NCBI GenBank assembly: GCA_902626385.1
Contig: CACOEZ010000002.1
Coordinates: 62,001-126,000 of the forward strand
Direction: 5' to 3'
Length of the DNA: 64,000 nt
Source of the DNA: an uncultured SAR86 cluster bacterium
GTDB lineage: Bacteria > Pseudomonadota > Gammaproteobacteria > Magnimaribacterales > D2472
Notes under the pieces: model-generated
What the model was told of the DNA's origin: nothing
Database searches by the model: none
What the model saw: only the letters and a program-made list of their open reading frames with translations
Made by a program: the position numbers and the translations under genes
Shown here: in pieces, positions 17,286 through 26,098 of the stretch
Position numbering within the stretch: the first letter of the stretch is position 1
Layout: every line of letters starts with the position of its first letter

Positions 17286-18589
17286 ATTTAAAATCATTTC
17301 CCATTAATGGATTATCAGGCGAAATAATTTGCCCCGGAGATAAATCAATATCACAAAGAATTTTAATAATAGGGTCTCTTCTTAATTGTGATATTAAAAT
17401 ATCTGGATTTTTAGATGCTGAAGATCCAAATTCAACAATGAAGGCTCTCAATAATTTGGGATCATTAATAAAAAAAGACAACGACATAGTTTCAATCAAC
17501 CATAGATCAAAACCATTTTCTAATCCAAGCTCTTTTTTAGACTTGGGCAATTCAGGAACTGGCATGAGGCTGCTAACTGGATTTATATCAGGATTAAACT
17601 TAGAAGCAACTTTGATGGGAGATGATTCCTTAAGCAAAAGACCAATGTCAAGAGTAGTTGACCCATTAATATCTATGGGAAAAGAAATCTCAACTAATAG
17701 CGGCAAAGCTCCAATCCAAATAATTGGAGGAAAAATAAAAGATAATTTTGAATATGTCATGCCCATAGCTAGCGCTCAAGTAAAATCATCTTTAATGTTG
17801 GCATCTTTATCCTCAGGAAACTCTATTAAAATTACTGAAGCAAAGATAACAAGAGATCATACTGAGAAAATGATCGAATATTTAGGTGGATCAATTGAAG
17901 TTTCAGAATCATCTGAGGGCAAGGTTATATTTTTAAAGAATTCAAAGTTATCTAAAATCTCAACATATGAAGTTGTTGGTGATTTTTCATCAGCAGCATT
18001 TATCATAGTCGCAGCCTTAATTTCTAAAAATTCAGAAGTTATGATTAAGAACGTTGGATTAAATAAAACAAGATCAGGTTTGCTGGAAGTTTTGTTAAAA
18101 ATGAATGCAAATATTGAAATAGTTAATAAATTGAAAACTTGTAATGAAGACTGTGGTGACATAATTGTAAAGTCTTCACAGTTAGAGGGAATAAATGTAC
18201 CAAATAGTATTATTCCAAATATAATTGACGAGATTCCAATTCTAAGTGTCGCAGCCTCTTTTGCAGAGGGGCAAACTACAATAAAGAATGCTTCTGAGCT
18301 CAAAGTTAAAGAATCTGACAGACTTCATGCAACATCTATGGGCCTAAAGGCAATGAATATAAAGCATAACTTACTAGATGATGGGCTAATAATTAATGGC
18401 ACAAAAGATGATATAGAGATACATGAAGAAATTGAATCATTTGGTGATCATAGAATTGCAATGAGTTTCTTGATAGCTGGCTTGAGATCCAAGAATGGAG
18501 TTACAGTTAAAGACTGCAGTAATATCGAGACTTCTTTTCCTGATTTTTCTAAAATAATGAATAATCTTGGAATGAATATTAATGAATAA
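17282..18589 (+). CDS. aroA: 3-phosphoshikimate 1-carboxyvinyltransferase (EPSP synthase)
   Basis: AroA joins shikimate 3-phosphate and phosphoenolpyruvate, the sixth step of the shikimate pathway. The 435-residue product has PGDKSISQRILI near the N-terminus, DLGNSGTGMRLLTG, GDDSLSKRPMSRV, SAQVKSSLMLASL, VKESDRLHAT and FGDHRIAMSF, covering both halves of the two-domain fold. The start is TTG at 17282, overlapping the tyrA stop (TTGA), with a purine-rich GAAGAAAAA upstream. NSGTG followed by MR rather than TAMR hints at the class II (Pseudomonas/Agrobacterium-like) form; that subclass call is tentative. cmk overlaps its end by eight bases. Confidence 0.95.
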   Translation: MNLKSFPINGLSGEIICPGDKSISQRILIIGSLLNCDIKISGFLDAEDPNSTMKALNNLGSLIKKDNDIVSINHRSKPFSNPSSFLDLGNSGTGMRLLTGFISGLNLEATLMGDDSLSKRPMSRVVDPLISMGKEISTNSGKAPIQIIGGKIKDNFEYVMPIASAQVKSSLMLASLSSGNSIKITEAKITRDHTEKMIEYLGGSIEVSESSEGKVIFLKNSKLSKISTYEVVGDFSSAAFIIVAALISKNSEVMIKNVGLNKTRSGLLEVLLKMNANIEIVNKLKTCNEDCGDIIVKSSQLEGINVPNSIIPNIIDEIPILSVAASFAEGQTTIKNASELKVKESDRLHATSMGLKAMNIKHNLLDDGLIINGTKDDIEIHEEIESFGDHRIAMSFLIAGLRSKNGVTVKDCSNIETSFPDFSKIMNNLGMNINE

Positions 18590-19241
18590 GATAAATGTAA
18601 TAACAATAGATGGCCCATCTGCTTCTGGAAAAGGATCGCTTGCCAGAGAAATTGCAAAAATATATAACCTATCAATTCTTGATAGTGGATCCTTATATAG
18701 ACTTTATGCATATTTTGCTCAAGAAGGCATGAAGAGTGAATTAATATCAAATGTTATCCAAGAAAATATCGAATTTAAGTTATGTGACCAAGACATGATA
18801 ATTATGAATGTTGATAAAGATATAACAGATGATCTCAGATCTGAGAATATTGCAGCTTTTGCATCTGAATTAAGTTCTAATAGAGAAGTTAGAAATGCAT
18901 TATTTGATCTTCAAAGATCTTTTTATACTGAGAAGGGGCTTGTTGCTGATGGGAGAGATATGGGAACTGTTGTTTTTAGGGATGCAAAACTTAAGATTTA
19001 TCTAACTGCCTCAGCAGAAGTAAGAGCAAAAAGGAGGTATTTAGAGTTGCAGAATCGTGGTCAAGAAGTTAATATGCCCGCTCTGATTGTTGATATTGAG
19101 CAAAGAGATTTAAAAGATAGTTCAAGAGAATTATCCCCGCTTTTGCCAGCAGATGACGCTCATATAATTGATTCATCTGAAATGTCACTTGAGGAAGTAA
19201 TTTGTTATACAAAAAATTTAATTAAAGAGGAATATTTATAA
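18582..19241 (+). CDS. cmk: Cytidylate kinase
   Basis: Cmk phosphorylates CMP and dCMP. The 219-residue protein has the P-loop GPSASGKGSLA (11-21), LDSGSLYRLYA, then VADGRDMGTVVF and the arginine-rich KIYLTASAEVRAKRRYLEL lid region, matching the bacterial Cmk family. It overlaps aroA by eight bases. Its last codons supply a GAGGA Shine-Dalgarno for rpsA, whose ATG follows the stop directly. The cmk-rpsA pair is conserved widely in proteobacteria. Confidence 0.96.
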   Translation: MNKINVITIDGPSASGKGSLAREIAKIYNLSILDSGSLYRLYAYFAQEGMKSELISNVIQENIEFKLCDQDMIIMNVDKDITDDLRSENIAAFASELSSNREVRNALFDLQRSFYTEKGLVADGRDMGTVVFRDAKLKIYLTASAEVRAKRRYLELQNRGQEVNMPALIVDIEQRDLKDSSRELSPLLPADDAHIIDSSEMSLEEVICYTKNLIKEEYL

Positions 19242-20549
19242 ATGTCAGAATCATTTTCAGCACTTTTAGATGAGAGTTTAAGTACTCTTGATATGCAGCC
19301 AGGTTCAGTTGTTTCAGGAGTGGTTCTCGATGTTGACAATGACTGGGTTACTGTTCATGTTGGATTAAAATCAGAAGGGGTTATTTCACTTGATGAATTT
19401 AGAAACAATGAAGGCAATGTTGAGGTAAATGTTGGTGATGAGGTTGAAGTTGCTCTTGAAGCTGTTGAAGATGGCTATGGAGAAACTAGAATCTCAAGAG
19501 AAAAAGCAAGGAAGATATCCACATGGAAAATGCTTGAAGAAGCACTTGAAACAGGTGAATTTGTAACGGGCAAAATTCATAATAGAGTAAAAGGTGGTTT
19601 TGCAGTCGAAGTTGAGGTTGTTAAAGCTTTTCTGCCTGGTTCGCTTGTAGATGTTAGACCACTCAAAGAGGCTCCTGACATAGAAAACACTGTACAAGAC
19701 TTTAAGGTTATCAAGCTTGATTACAAAAGAAATAATGTTGTCTTATCTAGAAAAGCAGTTCTTGAAAAAAATAACTCTGCTGTCAAGGTTGAATTATTGA
19801 AAAATCTTGAAGAAGGTCAGATTGTCACAGGAGTAGTTAAAAATATTACAGACTATGGTGCATTTATTGATTTAGGAGGCCTTGACGGGCTTCTTCATAT
19901 TACAGATATTTCTTGGTCTAGAGTAACAAACCCCGCAGAACACTTAGATTTAGGTGAAGAAATCGAAGTTAAAGTTTTAAGTTTTGATAAAGAAAAGCTC
20001 AGGGTTTCACTAGGTCTCAAACAAATTCAAAATGATCCTTGGGAAAATGTCGAATCAAATTATTCTGTTGGTGGTGTTTATGAAGCTGAAGTTTCAAATA
20101 TAACTGATTATGGATGCTTTGCTCAACTTGAGGAGGGTATAGAGGGGCTCATTCATTTATCGGAGCTTGACTGGACAAGTAAAAATATTCATCCATCAAA
20201 AGTAGTAGAAATGGAAGAAAAAATAAAAGTTATGATTTTAGAAATTGACCATGATAAAAGAAGAATATCTCTTGGGCTAAAGCAGACAAAATCAAACCCT
20301 TGGACAGAATTTTCTAATAAATATGGAATTGGAGACAAAGTCGAGGGAAATATAAAATCAATTACAGATTTTGGAATATTTGTAGGTTTGGAAGGAGACA
20401 TTGATGGCCTAATTCATCTTTCTGATATCTCAGAAGATGATGATCCAAAAAAAGCACTTGAAGAATTTAAGAAAGATCAAAAGTTAAGCTGTATCGTTTT
20501 TGCCATAGACGCAGAAAGAGAAAGAATTTCATTGAAATTGAGTGAATAA
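19242..20549 (+). CDS. rpsA: 30S ribosomal protein S1, five-domain form
   Basis: S1 holds mRNA on the 30S subunit and helps unfold structured leaders. The 435-residue product has five OB-fold S1 units at about 18-84, 102-166, 185-254, 271-340 and 357-427. Repeated features include VVKNITDYGAFIDLGG, LLHITDISW and RVSLGLKQ. E. coli S1 has 557 residues and six units. Here the chain ends right after unit five, and the stop overlaps ihfB, so the sixth unit is absent rather than frameshifted: no S1 sequence follows in any frame. The missing domain is the one least needed for translation in E. coli, fitting a reduced genome. It lies in the cmk-rpsA-ihfB order. Confidence 0.95.
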   Translation: MSESFSALLDESLSTLDMQPGSVVSGVVLDVDNDWVTVHVGLKSEGVISLDEFRNNEGNVEVNVGDEVEVALEAVEDGYGETRISREKARKISTWKMLEEALETGEFVTGKIHNRVKGGFAVEVEVVKAFLPGSLVDVRPLKEAPDIENTVQDFKVIKLDYKRNNVVLSRKAVLEKNNSAVKVELLKNLEEGQIVTGVVKNITDYGAFIDLGGLDGLLHITDISWSRVTNPAEHLDLGEEIEVKVLSFDKEKLRVSLGLKQIQNDPWENVESNYSVGGVYEAEVSNITDYGCFAQLEEGIEGLIHLSELDWTSKNIHPSKVVEMEEKIKVMILEIDHDKRRISLGLKQTKSNPWTEFSNKYGIGDKVEGNIKSITDFGIFVGLEGDIDGLIHLSDISEDDDPKKALEEFKKDQKLSCIVFAIDAERERISLKLSE

Positions 20550-20835
20550 TTTAAAAAAAGGTACATATAACAGATCAGACATTGAAGCATCTCTCAGAAA
20601 AGAATTTCCGAGCTTAACAAAATTACAAATCTCAGAGGCAATAGATTCAATTTTAGAATCAATTATTGAAGCCGTAGCTTTAGATGAAAGAGTAGAAATT
20701 AGAGGTTTCGGTACTTTCTCAAAAAAACTTATAAGGCCAAGGAAATTTGTAAATCCTAAGACTAAAGAAATATCTTATTTAGGGGAGACTGCAACAATGC
20801 ATTTCAAGCCATCAAAAGCATTAATTAAAAAATGA
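20542..20835 (+). CDS. ihfB: Integration host factor subunit beta
   Basis: This is a 97-residue member of the HU/IHF DNA-bending family. It has SDIEASLRKEFPSLTK at the N-terminus, RVEIRGFGTFS in the core, and RKFVNPKTKE with the DNA-intercalating proline arm region. Its place directly after rpsA is diagnostic for ihfB in gammaproteobacteria. The start is GTG at 20542, overlapping rpsA by eight bases; no ATG gives a complete first helix. The N-terminus runs about eight residues longer than E. coli IhfB. It would act with IhfA, which is not in this window. Confidence 0.9.
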   Translation: MNNLKKGTYNRSDIEASLRKEFPSLTKLQISEAIDSILESIIEAVALDERVEIRGFGTFSKKLIRPRKFVNPKTKEISYLGETATMHFKPSKALIKK

Positions 20836-21494
20836 TTATTGTAGCTATAGACGAAATAGACTTAAATAATGCCTCAGCTATCTTAGATAATTTAGATCAT
20901 GAAAAATGCATGGTGAAAATTGGAAGCGTATCCTTTAATTCCATTGGCCATCAAATAATTTATTATGCTGCTGAAAAAGGCTTCGATATTTTTCTAGACC
21001 TTAAACTTCACGATATTCCAAACACCGTTAAGAAATCTATTGAAGGCCTGTCATCATTACCAATTTCAATGCTTACAATTCATACTTCAGGTGGCAAAGA
21101 TATGATGATGGCAGCCATGAAAGCAGTTTCAGGAACTCAAATAAAAGTCTTTGGTGTTACCGCCTTAACTAGTCTTAATAACGATGATACAAATCAAATT
21201 TTTCAAAGAAATACTGCGGGGCAAGTAGATGCTATGCTGGATTTAGCTCAAGAAGCTGGCATAGATGGAGTTGTATGTTCGCCTCATGAGTTAGAGCTAG
21301 TTAATAAAAGAGAAAGTTTGTTATCTATTACTCCAGGTATAAGACTTCAAGATTCAAATGATGATCAAAAAAGAGTTATGACCCCAAAAGATGCAATAAA
21401 TCTTGGCGCAGATTTTCTTGTAATTGGAAGACCTATTACAGAGGCTGAAAATATTGGTGAGGCTTTAGAAGAGATTTTTCAAAACATATCATGA
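20832..21494 (+). CDS. pyrF: Orotidine 5'-phosphate decarboxylase
   Basis: PyrF makes UMP from orotidine monophosphate. The 220-residue product carries the catalytic array DLKLHDIPNTV with Asp56, Lys58 and Asp61. LTIHTSGGKDMM and the C-terminal phosphate site LVIGRPITEA are also typical. The ATG overlaps the ihfB stop by four bases, and the next gene, pgi, overlaps its stop by four. rpsA-ihfB-pyrF order is conserved in gammaproteobacteria, although the lapA/lapB genes often found between ihfB and pyrF are missing here. Confidence 0.95.
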   Translation: MIIVAIDEIDLNNASAILDNLDHEKCMVKIGSVSFNSIGHQIIYYAAEKGFDIFLDLKLHDIPNTVKKSIEGLSSLPISMLTIHTSGGKDMMMAAMKAVSGTQIKVFGVTALTSLNNDDTNQIFQRNTAGQVDAMLDLAQEAGIDGVVCSPHELELVNKRESLLSITPGIRLQDSNDDQKRVMTPKDAINLGADFLVIGRPITEAENIGEALEEIFQNIS

Positions 21495-22861
21495 GTAAAG
21501 AAATGCCAGAAATTTTTACTTATGAAAATTACATGCTGCGATATGAATTTCGTAATAATGAATTTTCAAAAGACCTTTATAAAGAGTTTGATCATAAAGC
21601 AACAAAACTTGGCCTTAATTCAAAAATAGACGATTTATTGAGCGGAAAAGTTGTTAATCTAACTGAAAATCAGGCTGCATTTCATCCTAAATATAGAAAC
21701 AATAAAGGTTTTATCAATGAATTCATAAACTCAGATACTGATTTTGCTCCTGATAGAGAGGGCTTAAAAGATGAAGCATTAAATAACTTTGCGGATGAAG
21801 CACTCTCTGCTGAAAATATTGTTTCTTTAGGAATTGGTGGATCGTATGAAGGACCAAAATTATTAATTGAAAGCCTTGGTCATGACGAAGTACTTTCCGA
21901 TTGGAAACATTATTTTATTACTGGTTCAGACAGAATTGAATTGGATGAAATACTTAAAAAACTAGACCCAAGAAAGACTGTTTTTATAGTTTCTTCTAAA
22001 TCATTTACAACAAGTGAAACAATTGAGAGCCTTAAAGATGCAATTCATTGGTCAGGAGATATAAATAGATTTATTGCCATAACAGCAAATAAGAAAGAAG
22101 CTCAAAAATTTAATTTCAAACACATCGCTGAATTTGATAATGAGATTGGCGGTAGATATTCAATATGGTCTAGAATATCTTATGCAGCTGCTTGTTTTGC
22201 TATGCCTGCCAATCATGAAAATACTTTTGATAATTTTTGTTTTGGCGGCTCAATTGCAGATAGCTATCTTTCTAATGATGAAGATTATCAAAAATTTGTA
22301 AAGATGTTAGCCTTTTCAGATATTTGGTTTCATAACTTCAAAGAAAAAAATACTAGAGCAATCTTATGCTATGACTGGAAGCTTAGATCTCTGCCTAACT
22401 ATTTTCAACAACTTGAAATGGAATCGCTTGGAAAAAGACCAGGTAAAAATTCTGAATTCAAAAAAACTGGTCAAATTATTTTTGGAGGATATGGTCCAAG
22501 AGCACAACACTCTTATTTTCAATTATTACATCAAGGAACTCAAAATATCTGTGCTGACATTATATTAAACAAAGAAAATGAATATAATGGCTTAGCTTAT
22601 TCTCAAGGCATAACCCAAGCAAGGCTTCTATCAGAAGGAGCTAAAACTTTATTAAAAGATGAAGAAGCTATTAATGGTAATGTTCCTGTTAATCTTTTTA
22701 TATTTGATGGTATCGATGCAAAAAAATTAGGATTTCTAATTGCAACTTGGGAACATAGAGTCTTTATAACATCAGTAATGTTGCAAATAAATCCTTTTGA
22801 TCAGTTTGGCGTAAATGCTGGCAAGATTTATACTAAGAAATATCGTACTGAAAAAGATTAG
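21491..22861 (+). CDS. pgi: Glucose-6-phosphate isomerase, short form
   Basis: Pgi interconverts glucose 6-phosphate and fructose 6-phosphate. The 456-residue protein is compact compared with the 549 residues of E. coli but keeps the essential motifs. These are LTENQAAFHPKYRN, LGIGGSYEGPKL, VSSKSFTTSET, the signature DNEIGGRYSIWS, MESLGKRPG with the likely catalytic Glu, and FGGYGPRAQHSYFQLLHQG. The shorter length is shared by other small bacterial Pgi forms. It overlaps pyrF by four bases and is followed by uvrC after 21 bases. It can feed fructose 6-phosphate to the amino-sugar precursors needed by the polysaccharide locus. Confidence 0.93.
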   Translation: MSKEMPEIFTYENYMLRYEFRNNEFSKDLYKEFDHKATKLGLNSKIDDLLSGKVVNLTENQAAFHPKYRNNKGFINEFINSDTDFAPDREGLKDEALNNFADEALSAENIVSLGIGGSYEGPKLLIESLGHDEVLSDWKHYFITGSDRIELDEILKKLDPRKTVFIVSSKSFTTSETIESLKDAIHWSGDINRFIAITANKKEAQKFNFKHIAEFDNEIGGRYSIWSRISYAAACFAMPANHENTFDNFCFGGSIADSYLSNDEDYQKFVKMLAFSDIWFHNFKEKNTRAILCYDWKLRSLPNYFQQLEMESLGKRPGKNSEFKKTGQIIFGGYGPRAQHSYFQLLHQGTQNICADIILNKENEYNGLAYSQGITQARLLSEGAKTLLKDEEAINGNVPVNLFIFDGIDAKKLGFLIATWEHRVFITSVMLQINPFDQFGVNAGKIYTKKYRTEKD

Positions 22862-22882
22862 AAGTCACAAAATTTTTTTGCC

Positions 22883-24664
22883 ATGCCTATTAATTTAAAG
22901 AAAGTCCCAAATACACCAGGCATTTATAAATTTTTTAATAATCATGAAATCATATATATTGGCAAAGCTAAAGATTTAAAAAAAAGAGTGTCCTCTTATT
23001 TTGGAAAGTCAAAAAAAGATAGGAAAACTTCTCAGATCAAATTTCTTACAAATAAAGTTGAAACTTTTACGACTAAAAACGAAGTTGAGGCCTTGCTTTT
23101 AGAGCAAACTCTTATCAAAGAGAACAAACCAAAGTTTAATATTCTTTTAAGAGATGACAAAACTTATCCATATATTTATTTTTCATTAGATCATGAATTT
23201 CCCGGCGTTTATTCTAAGAGAACAAAAAAAGGTGTTGATAAAAAATACTTTGGACCTTTTGTAAGTTCAGAAGCAGTTAAAAAATCTATAAAAGAGATAC
23301 AAAAAATTTTTAAAGTAAGAAATTGTAGTGATAACACTTTTTCAAATCGAACCAGACCTTGTATAGAGTTTCAAATGAAAAGATGTTCTGCTCCATGCGT
23401 TCAAAAAATCAATAAAGTTGATTATTTTGAAGATATTACGAGTGCTAAATCATTTCTTTCATCATCTGATACCAAAACTATCGAAAGACTTACCAAAGGC
23501 ATTGAAAAAGCAGTATCAAAATTAGAATTTGAAAAAGCTGCAGAAATAAGAGATCGTCTTAACAGATTAAATCTGATTAAAGAGGAGCAGTCAGTTGTAA
23601 CCATGGCAAGTGATGTTGATATATTTTCTATAAGCTCTGAGATGTCTTATCTAGGGATTTCTATAATTGTTGTGAGGAATGGAAAAATAAGGGGAACAAA
23701 GACACACTTAATAAAACAAGCACACTATAATTCTCTCGATGACGTTTATCAAAGCGCTATTTTTAATTTTTATGATAATCAAGTTGATGTTCCAAATAAA
23801 ATACTTTGTGCTTATAAATTGCAAAACAAAAAAATTCTTGAAGAAATGTTTGTTGCAAAACATAAGAGAATAGTAAATATAATTCATTCGCCAAGTAAGT
23901 CAATTAGACCAATATTTAATCTGTGTAAACTTAATGCAATGCAGGTAATTAAAAATCATGTTAGCAAAGAAGATAAATATACTTTTGCTTTTAACGAGCT
24001 TGGAGATTACACAGGACAAAAAAATATCGAAAAAATTGAAGCATACGATGTAAGCCATATTTCAGGTGAAAATGGGGTTGCATCTTGTATTGTATTTTCA
24101 AAAACAGGACCAAATAAGAAAGAATATAGGCTATTTAATATACCAAATGAACTTTCTGGTAATGATACTGGCTCACTTAAGCATGTCTTAGAAAGAAGGA
24201 TAAAATATTATATTGATCCAAAAACTAAGCCAGATTTACTGCTGATAGATGGAGGAAAAAGCCAATTAAAATTTGTTCGATCTGTTTTAGAAAAATCCAA
24301 TCACAAAAATTTAAAAGTTATATCGATTGTAAAAGGCGTTGGTAGGTTTAGGGCTACTGAAACTATTATTGGTGAAGATGGAATAGTAGAAATAGATAAA
24401 AATTCAAAGGCTTTTCTTTTGCTTCAAGAAATGAGAGATGAGTCACATAGATTTGCTATAAGAGCACAAAGAAATAAAAAAAGGAAGACAATAACAAAGT
24501 CAGAGCTAGACATGATAAAAGGTATTGGAAAGATTTTAAAAACAAGACTTTTAAAAAGATTTAAGAGTATCAAAAAAATTAAAGAAGCCTCATTACAAGA
24601 ATTAATGACTGTTAAAGGCATTAATGAGAAAATAGCCTATGAGATAAGAAAAATTTCAAAATGA
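22883..24664 (+). CDS. uvrC: Excinuclease ABC subunit C
   Basis: UvrC makes both incisions in nucleotide excision repair. The 593-residue product has the N-terminal GIY-YIG nuclease (TPGIYKFF, IIYIGKAKDLKKR), the Cys-rich RPCIEFQMKRCSAPCV, and a UVR motif (FEKAAEIRDRLNRL). The RNase H-like C-terminal nuclease follows, with EAYDVSHISGENGVAS and LLIDGGKSQL. Two helix-hairpin-helix motifs at the end include IKGIGKILKTRLLKRF. The start is the ATG at 22883. pgsA overlaps the stop by four bases; uvrC-pgsA is a common gammaproteobacterial pair. Confidence 0.97.
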   Translation: MPINLKKVPNTPGIYKFFNNHEIIYIGKAKDLKKRVSSYFGKSKKDRKTSQIKFLTNKVETFTTKNEVEALLLEQTLIKENKPKFNILLRDDKTYPYIYFSLDHEFPGVYSKRTKKGVDKKYFGPFVSSEAVKKSIKEIQKIFKVRNCSDNTFSNRTRPCIEFQMKRCSAPCVQKINKVDYFEDITSAKSFLSSSDTKTIERLTKGIEKAVSKLEFEKAAEIRDRLNRLNLIKEEQSVVTMASDVDIFSISSEMSYLGISIIVVRNGKIRGTKTHLIKQAHYNSLDDVYQSAIFNFYDNQVDVPNKILCAYKLQNKKILEEMFVAKHKRIVNIIHSPSKSIRPIFNLCKLNAMQVIKNHVSKEDKYTFAFNELGDYTGQKNIEKIEAYDVSHISGENGVASCIVFSKTGPNKKEYRLFNIPNELSGNDTGSLKHVLERRIKYYIDPKTKPDLLLIDGGKSQLKFVRSVLEKSNHKNLKVISIVKGVGRFRATETIIGEDGIVEIDKNSKAFLLLQEMRDESHRFAIRAQRNKKRKTITKSELDMIKGIGKILKTRLLKRFKSIKKIKEASLQELMTVKGINEKIAYEIRKISK

Positions 24665-25194
24665 CTAGATTTATAAATTTACTTACAGTTATTAGGATAT
24701 TGTTAGCACCAGTAATTTTGCTTTTCTTAATATTTGGGGAATATCTATTATGTATATCTTTATTTCTTCTTGCCGGAATGTCAGATTATTTCGATGGATA
24801 TCTTGCAAGAAAATACAACGCAGAATCTCAATTGGGAGAAATTCTTGATCCAATAGCAGATAAAATTCTAGTAGTTTTTATTTTAATAGGACTATCAGTA
24901 AATTTACACAGCTACCTCATGGCAGTAATGAGCTCATTGATTATCTCAAGAGAAATAGGTATCGCTGCACTTAGAGATTATGCAGCAAGAAATGGTATGT
25001 CTCATAAAACTAAAGTAACTTTTTTAGCAAAATCAAAAACTGCTCTTCAATTATTTACAATTATGTTGTACTTAATTGCATTATCTTTTAACTTGAATTT
25101 ATTAATATTAATAGGTGACATTTCGCTAATAGCTTCAACATTGATAACTTTATACACAGGTTATGAATACACAAATAATATTTTTACTAAATGA
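24661..25194 (+). CDS. pgsA: CDP-diacylglycerol-glycerol-3-phosphate 3-phosphatidyltransferase
   Basis: PgsA makes phosphatidylglycerol phosphate in the inner membrane. The CDP-alcohol phosphotransferase signature DG-x2-AR-x8-G-x3-D-x3-D is complete: Asp45, Gly46, Ala49, Arg50, Gly59, Asp63 and Asp67, within DYFDGYLARKYNA and GEILDPIADK. The 177-residue protein has about five or six hydrophobic helices. It overlaps uvrC by four bases, and the cytidylyltransferase-cupin gene overlaps its stop by four. Confidence 0.95.
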   Translation: MTRFINLLTVIRILLAPVILLFLIFGEYLLCISLFLLAGMSDYFDGYLARKYNAESQLGEILDPIADKILVVFILIGLSVNLHSYLMAVMSSLIISREIGIAALRDYAARNGMSHKTKVTFLAKSKTALQLFTIMLYLIALSFNLNLLILIGDISLIASTLITLYTGYEYTNNIFTK

Positions 25195-25961
25195 AAATAT
25201 CAATTGTGAGTGGTGGATTTGATCCAATTCATTCTGGACACATAGCTTACCTAAAATCTGCTAGAAAACTATCTGACTACCTAATAGTTGCTTTAAATAG
25301 TGACGAATGGCTCATTAACAAAAAGAAAAAAGTTTTTATGTCCTTTGAGGAGAGAAAAAATATTTTAATTAATATTGAATGTGTTGACGAAGTCATCGGA
25401 TTTGAAGATGATGAAGAAGGTAGCTGTACTAATGCTCTTAATAAAATAAAAGAAAATTATCCAAACGATAAACTTATATTTTGTAACGGAGGCGATCGAG
25501 ATAAAAATAATATTCCAGAAATGGCTGTAAAAAATATTTCTTTTAAATTTGGTGTTGGTGGAAGTGGAAAGGAGAACTCTTCTTCATGGCTTCTTAAAAA
25601 TTGGAAACACGAAAGCGAAAAGAGAGTGTGGGGCTTGTTCTATAACTTGTTTGACTCAGATGATGTAAAAGTTAAAGAATTAATTATTAAACCTCAAAAA
25701 GGGATGAGTTTTCAGCGACACAAAAAAAGAAATGAGATTTGGTTAGTTTCAAAAGGATCTTGTGAAGTTTTATATTCCAGAAATAATCCAGACTTAAAAG
25801 ATAAAGTAGTTTTAAATAAATTTGATAAATTTATGATTTCAAAAGGAGATTGGCATCAAATCACTAATCCTTTTGAAGAGGATTGTCATATTATTGAGAT
25901 TCAGTATGGAGAAGCAGTTGTGGAAGAAGACATTGAGAGATTAAATTATTATGAAAAATAA
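25191..25961 (+). CDS. Cytidylyltransferase-like domain fused to a phosphomannose-isomerase-type cupin
   Basis: Residues 1 to about 130 form a nucleotidyltransferase of the HxGH superfamily: VSGGFDPIHSGHIAYLKSA, with His14 and His17, like the HldE/TagD/PanC group. Residues about 145-256 are a cupin like the C-terminal half of ManC-type enzymes (VWGLFYNLFD, IIKPQKGMSFQRHKKRNEIWLVSKG, GDWHQITNPF, HIIEIQYG). The protein could pair nucleotide transfer to a sugar or alditol phosphate with isomerase or sensing by the cupin; the substrate is unknown. The start overlaps pgsA by four bases. It sits just ahead of the polysaccharide region and may feed it, but it is transcribed with the housekeeping genes. 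Confidence 0.75.
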   Translation: MKISIVSGGFDPIHSGHIAYLKSARKLSDYLIVALNSDEWLINKKKKVFMSFEERKNILINIECVDEVIGFEDDEEGSCTNALNKIKENYPNDKLIFCNGGDRDKNNIPEMAVKNISFKFGVGGSGKENSSSWLLKNWKHESEKRVWGLFYNLFDSDDVKVKELIIKPQKGMSFQRHKKRNEIWLVSKGSCEVLYSRNNPDLKDKVVLNKFDKFMISKGDWHQITNPFEEDCHIIEIQYGEAVVEEDIERLNYYEK

Positions 25962-25971
25962 AATACCTAAT

Positions 25972-25999
25972 TTGTGCTTTAATTTACTAATCATATGCA
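25972..25999 (+). promoter_or_regulatory. Possible sigma70 promoter for tRNA-Cys
   Basis: TTGTGC at 25972-25977 and TATGCA at 25994-25999 are 16 bases apart, and the tRNA begins 19 bases after the -10 box. Both boxes are imperfect matches, so this is a weak call from position and spacing. Confidence 0.3.
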
Positions 26000-26018
26000 A
26001 TACACTCACCAAACGTTA

Positions 26019-26092
26019 GGCTGGATGGCAGAGTGGTTATGCAGCGGCCTGCAAAGCCGTTTACGCCGGTTCGATTCCGGCTTCAGCCTCCA
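26019..26092 (+). tRNA. tRNA-Cys (GCA anticodon)
   Basis: The 74-base sequence folds as a full cloverleaf. The acceptor GGCTGGA pairs with TTCAGCC (two weak pairs at its base), the anticodon loop CTGCAAA gives anticodon GCA, the T arm is GCCGG-TTCGATT-CCGGC, and an encoded CCA ends the gene after discriminator T. It ends seven bases before the ATG of the next gene. Confidence 0.95.
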
Positions 26093-26098
26093 AGTATT

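Noticed and set aside
19800-20549. Repeated stretches in rpsA as DNA repeats
   Set aside because: They reflect the repeated S1 protein domains and are diverged at the DNA level.
22148-22155. GGCGGTAG, an exact match to the ops core, inside pgi
   Set aside because: It encodes the conserved Gly-Gly-Arg of the Pgi signature (GGC GGT AGA), so the match is explained by the protein; there is no leader or target operon at this place.
26033-26098. Open reading frame extending the sugar dehydrogenase upstream through tRNA-Cys
   Set aside because: The bases belong to a complete tRNA-Cys cloverleaf, and the family N-terminus MKVGIIGFG starts at 26099.
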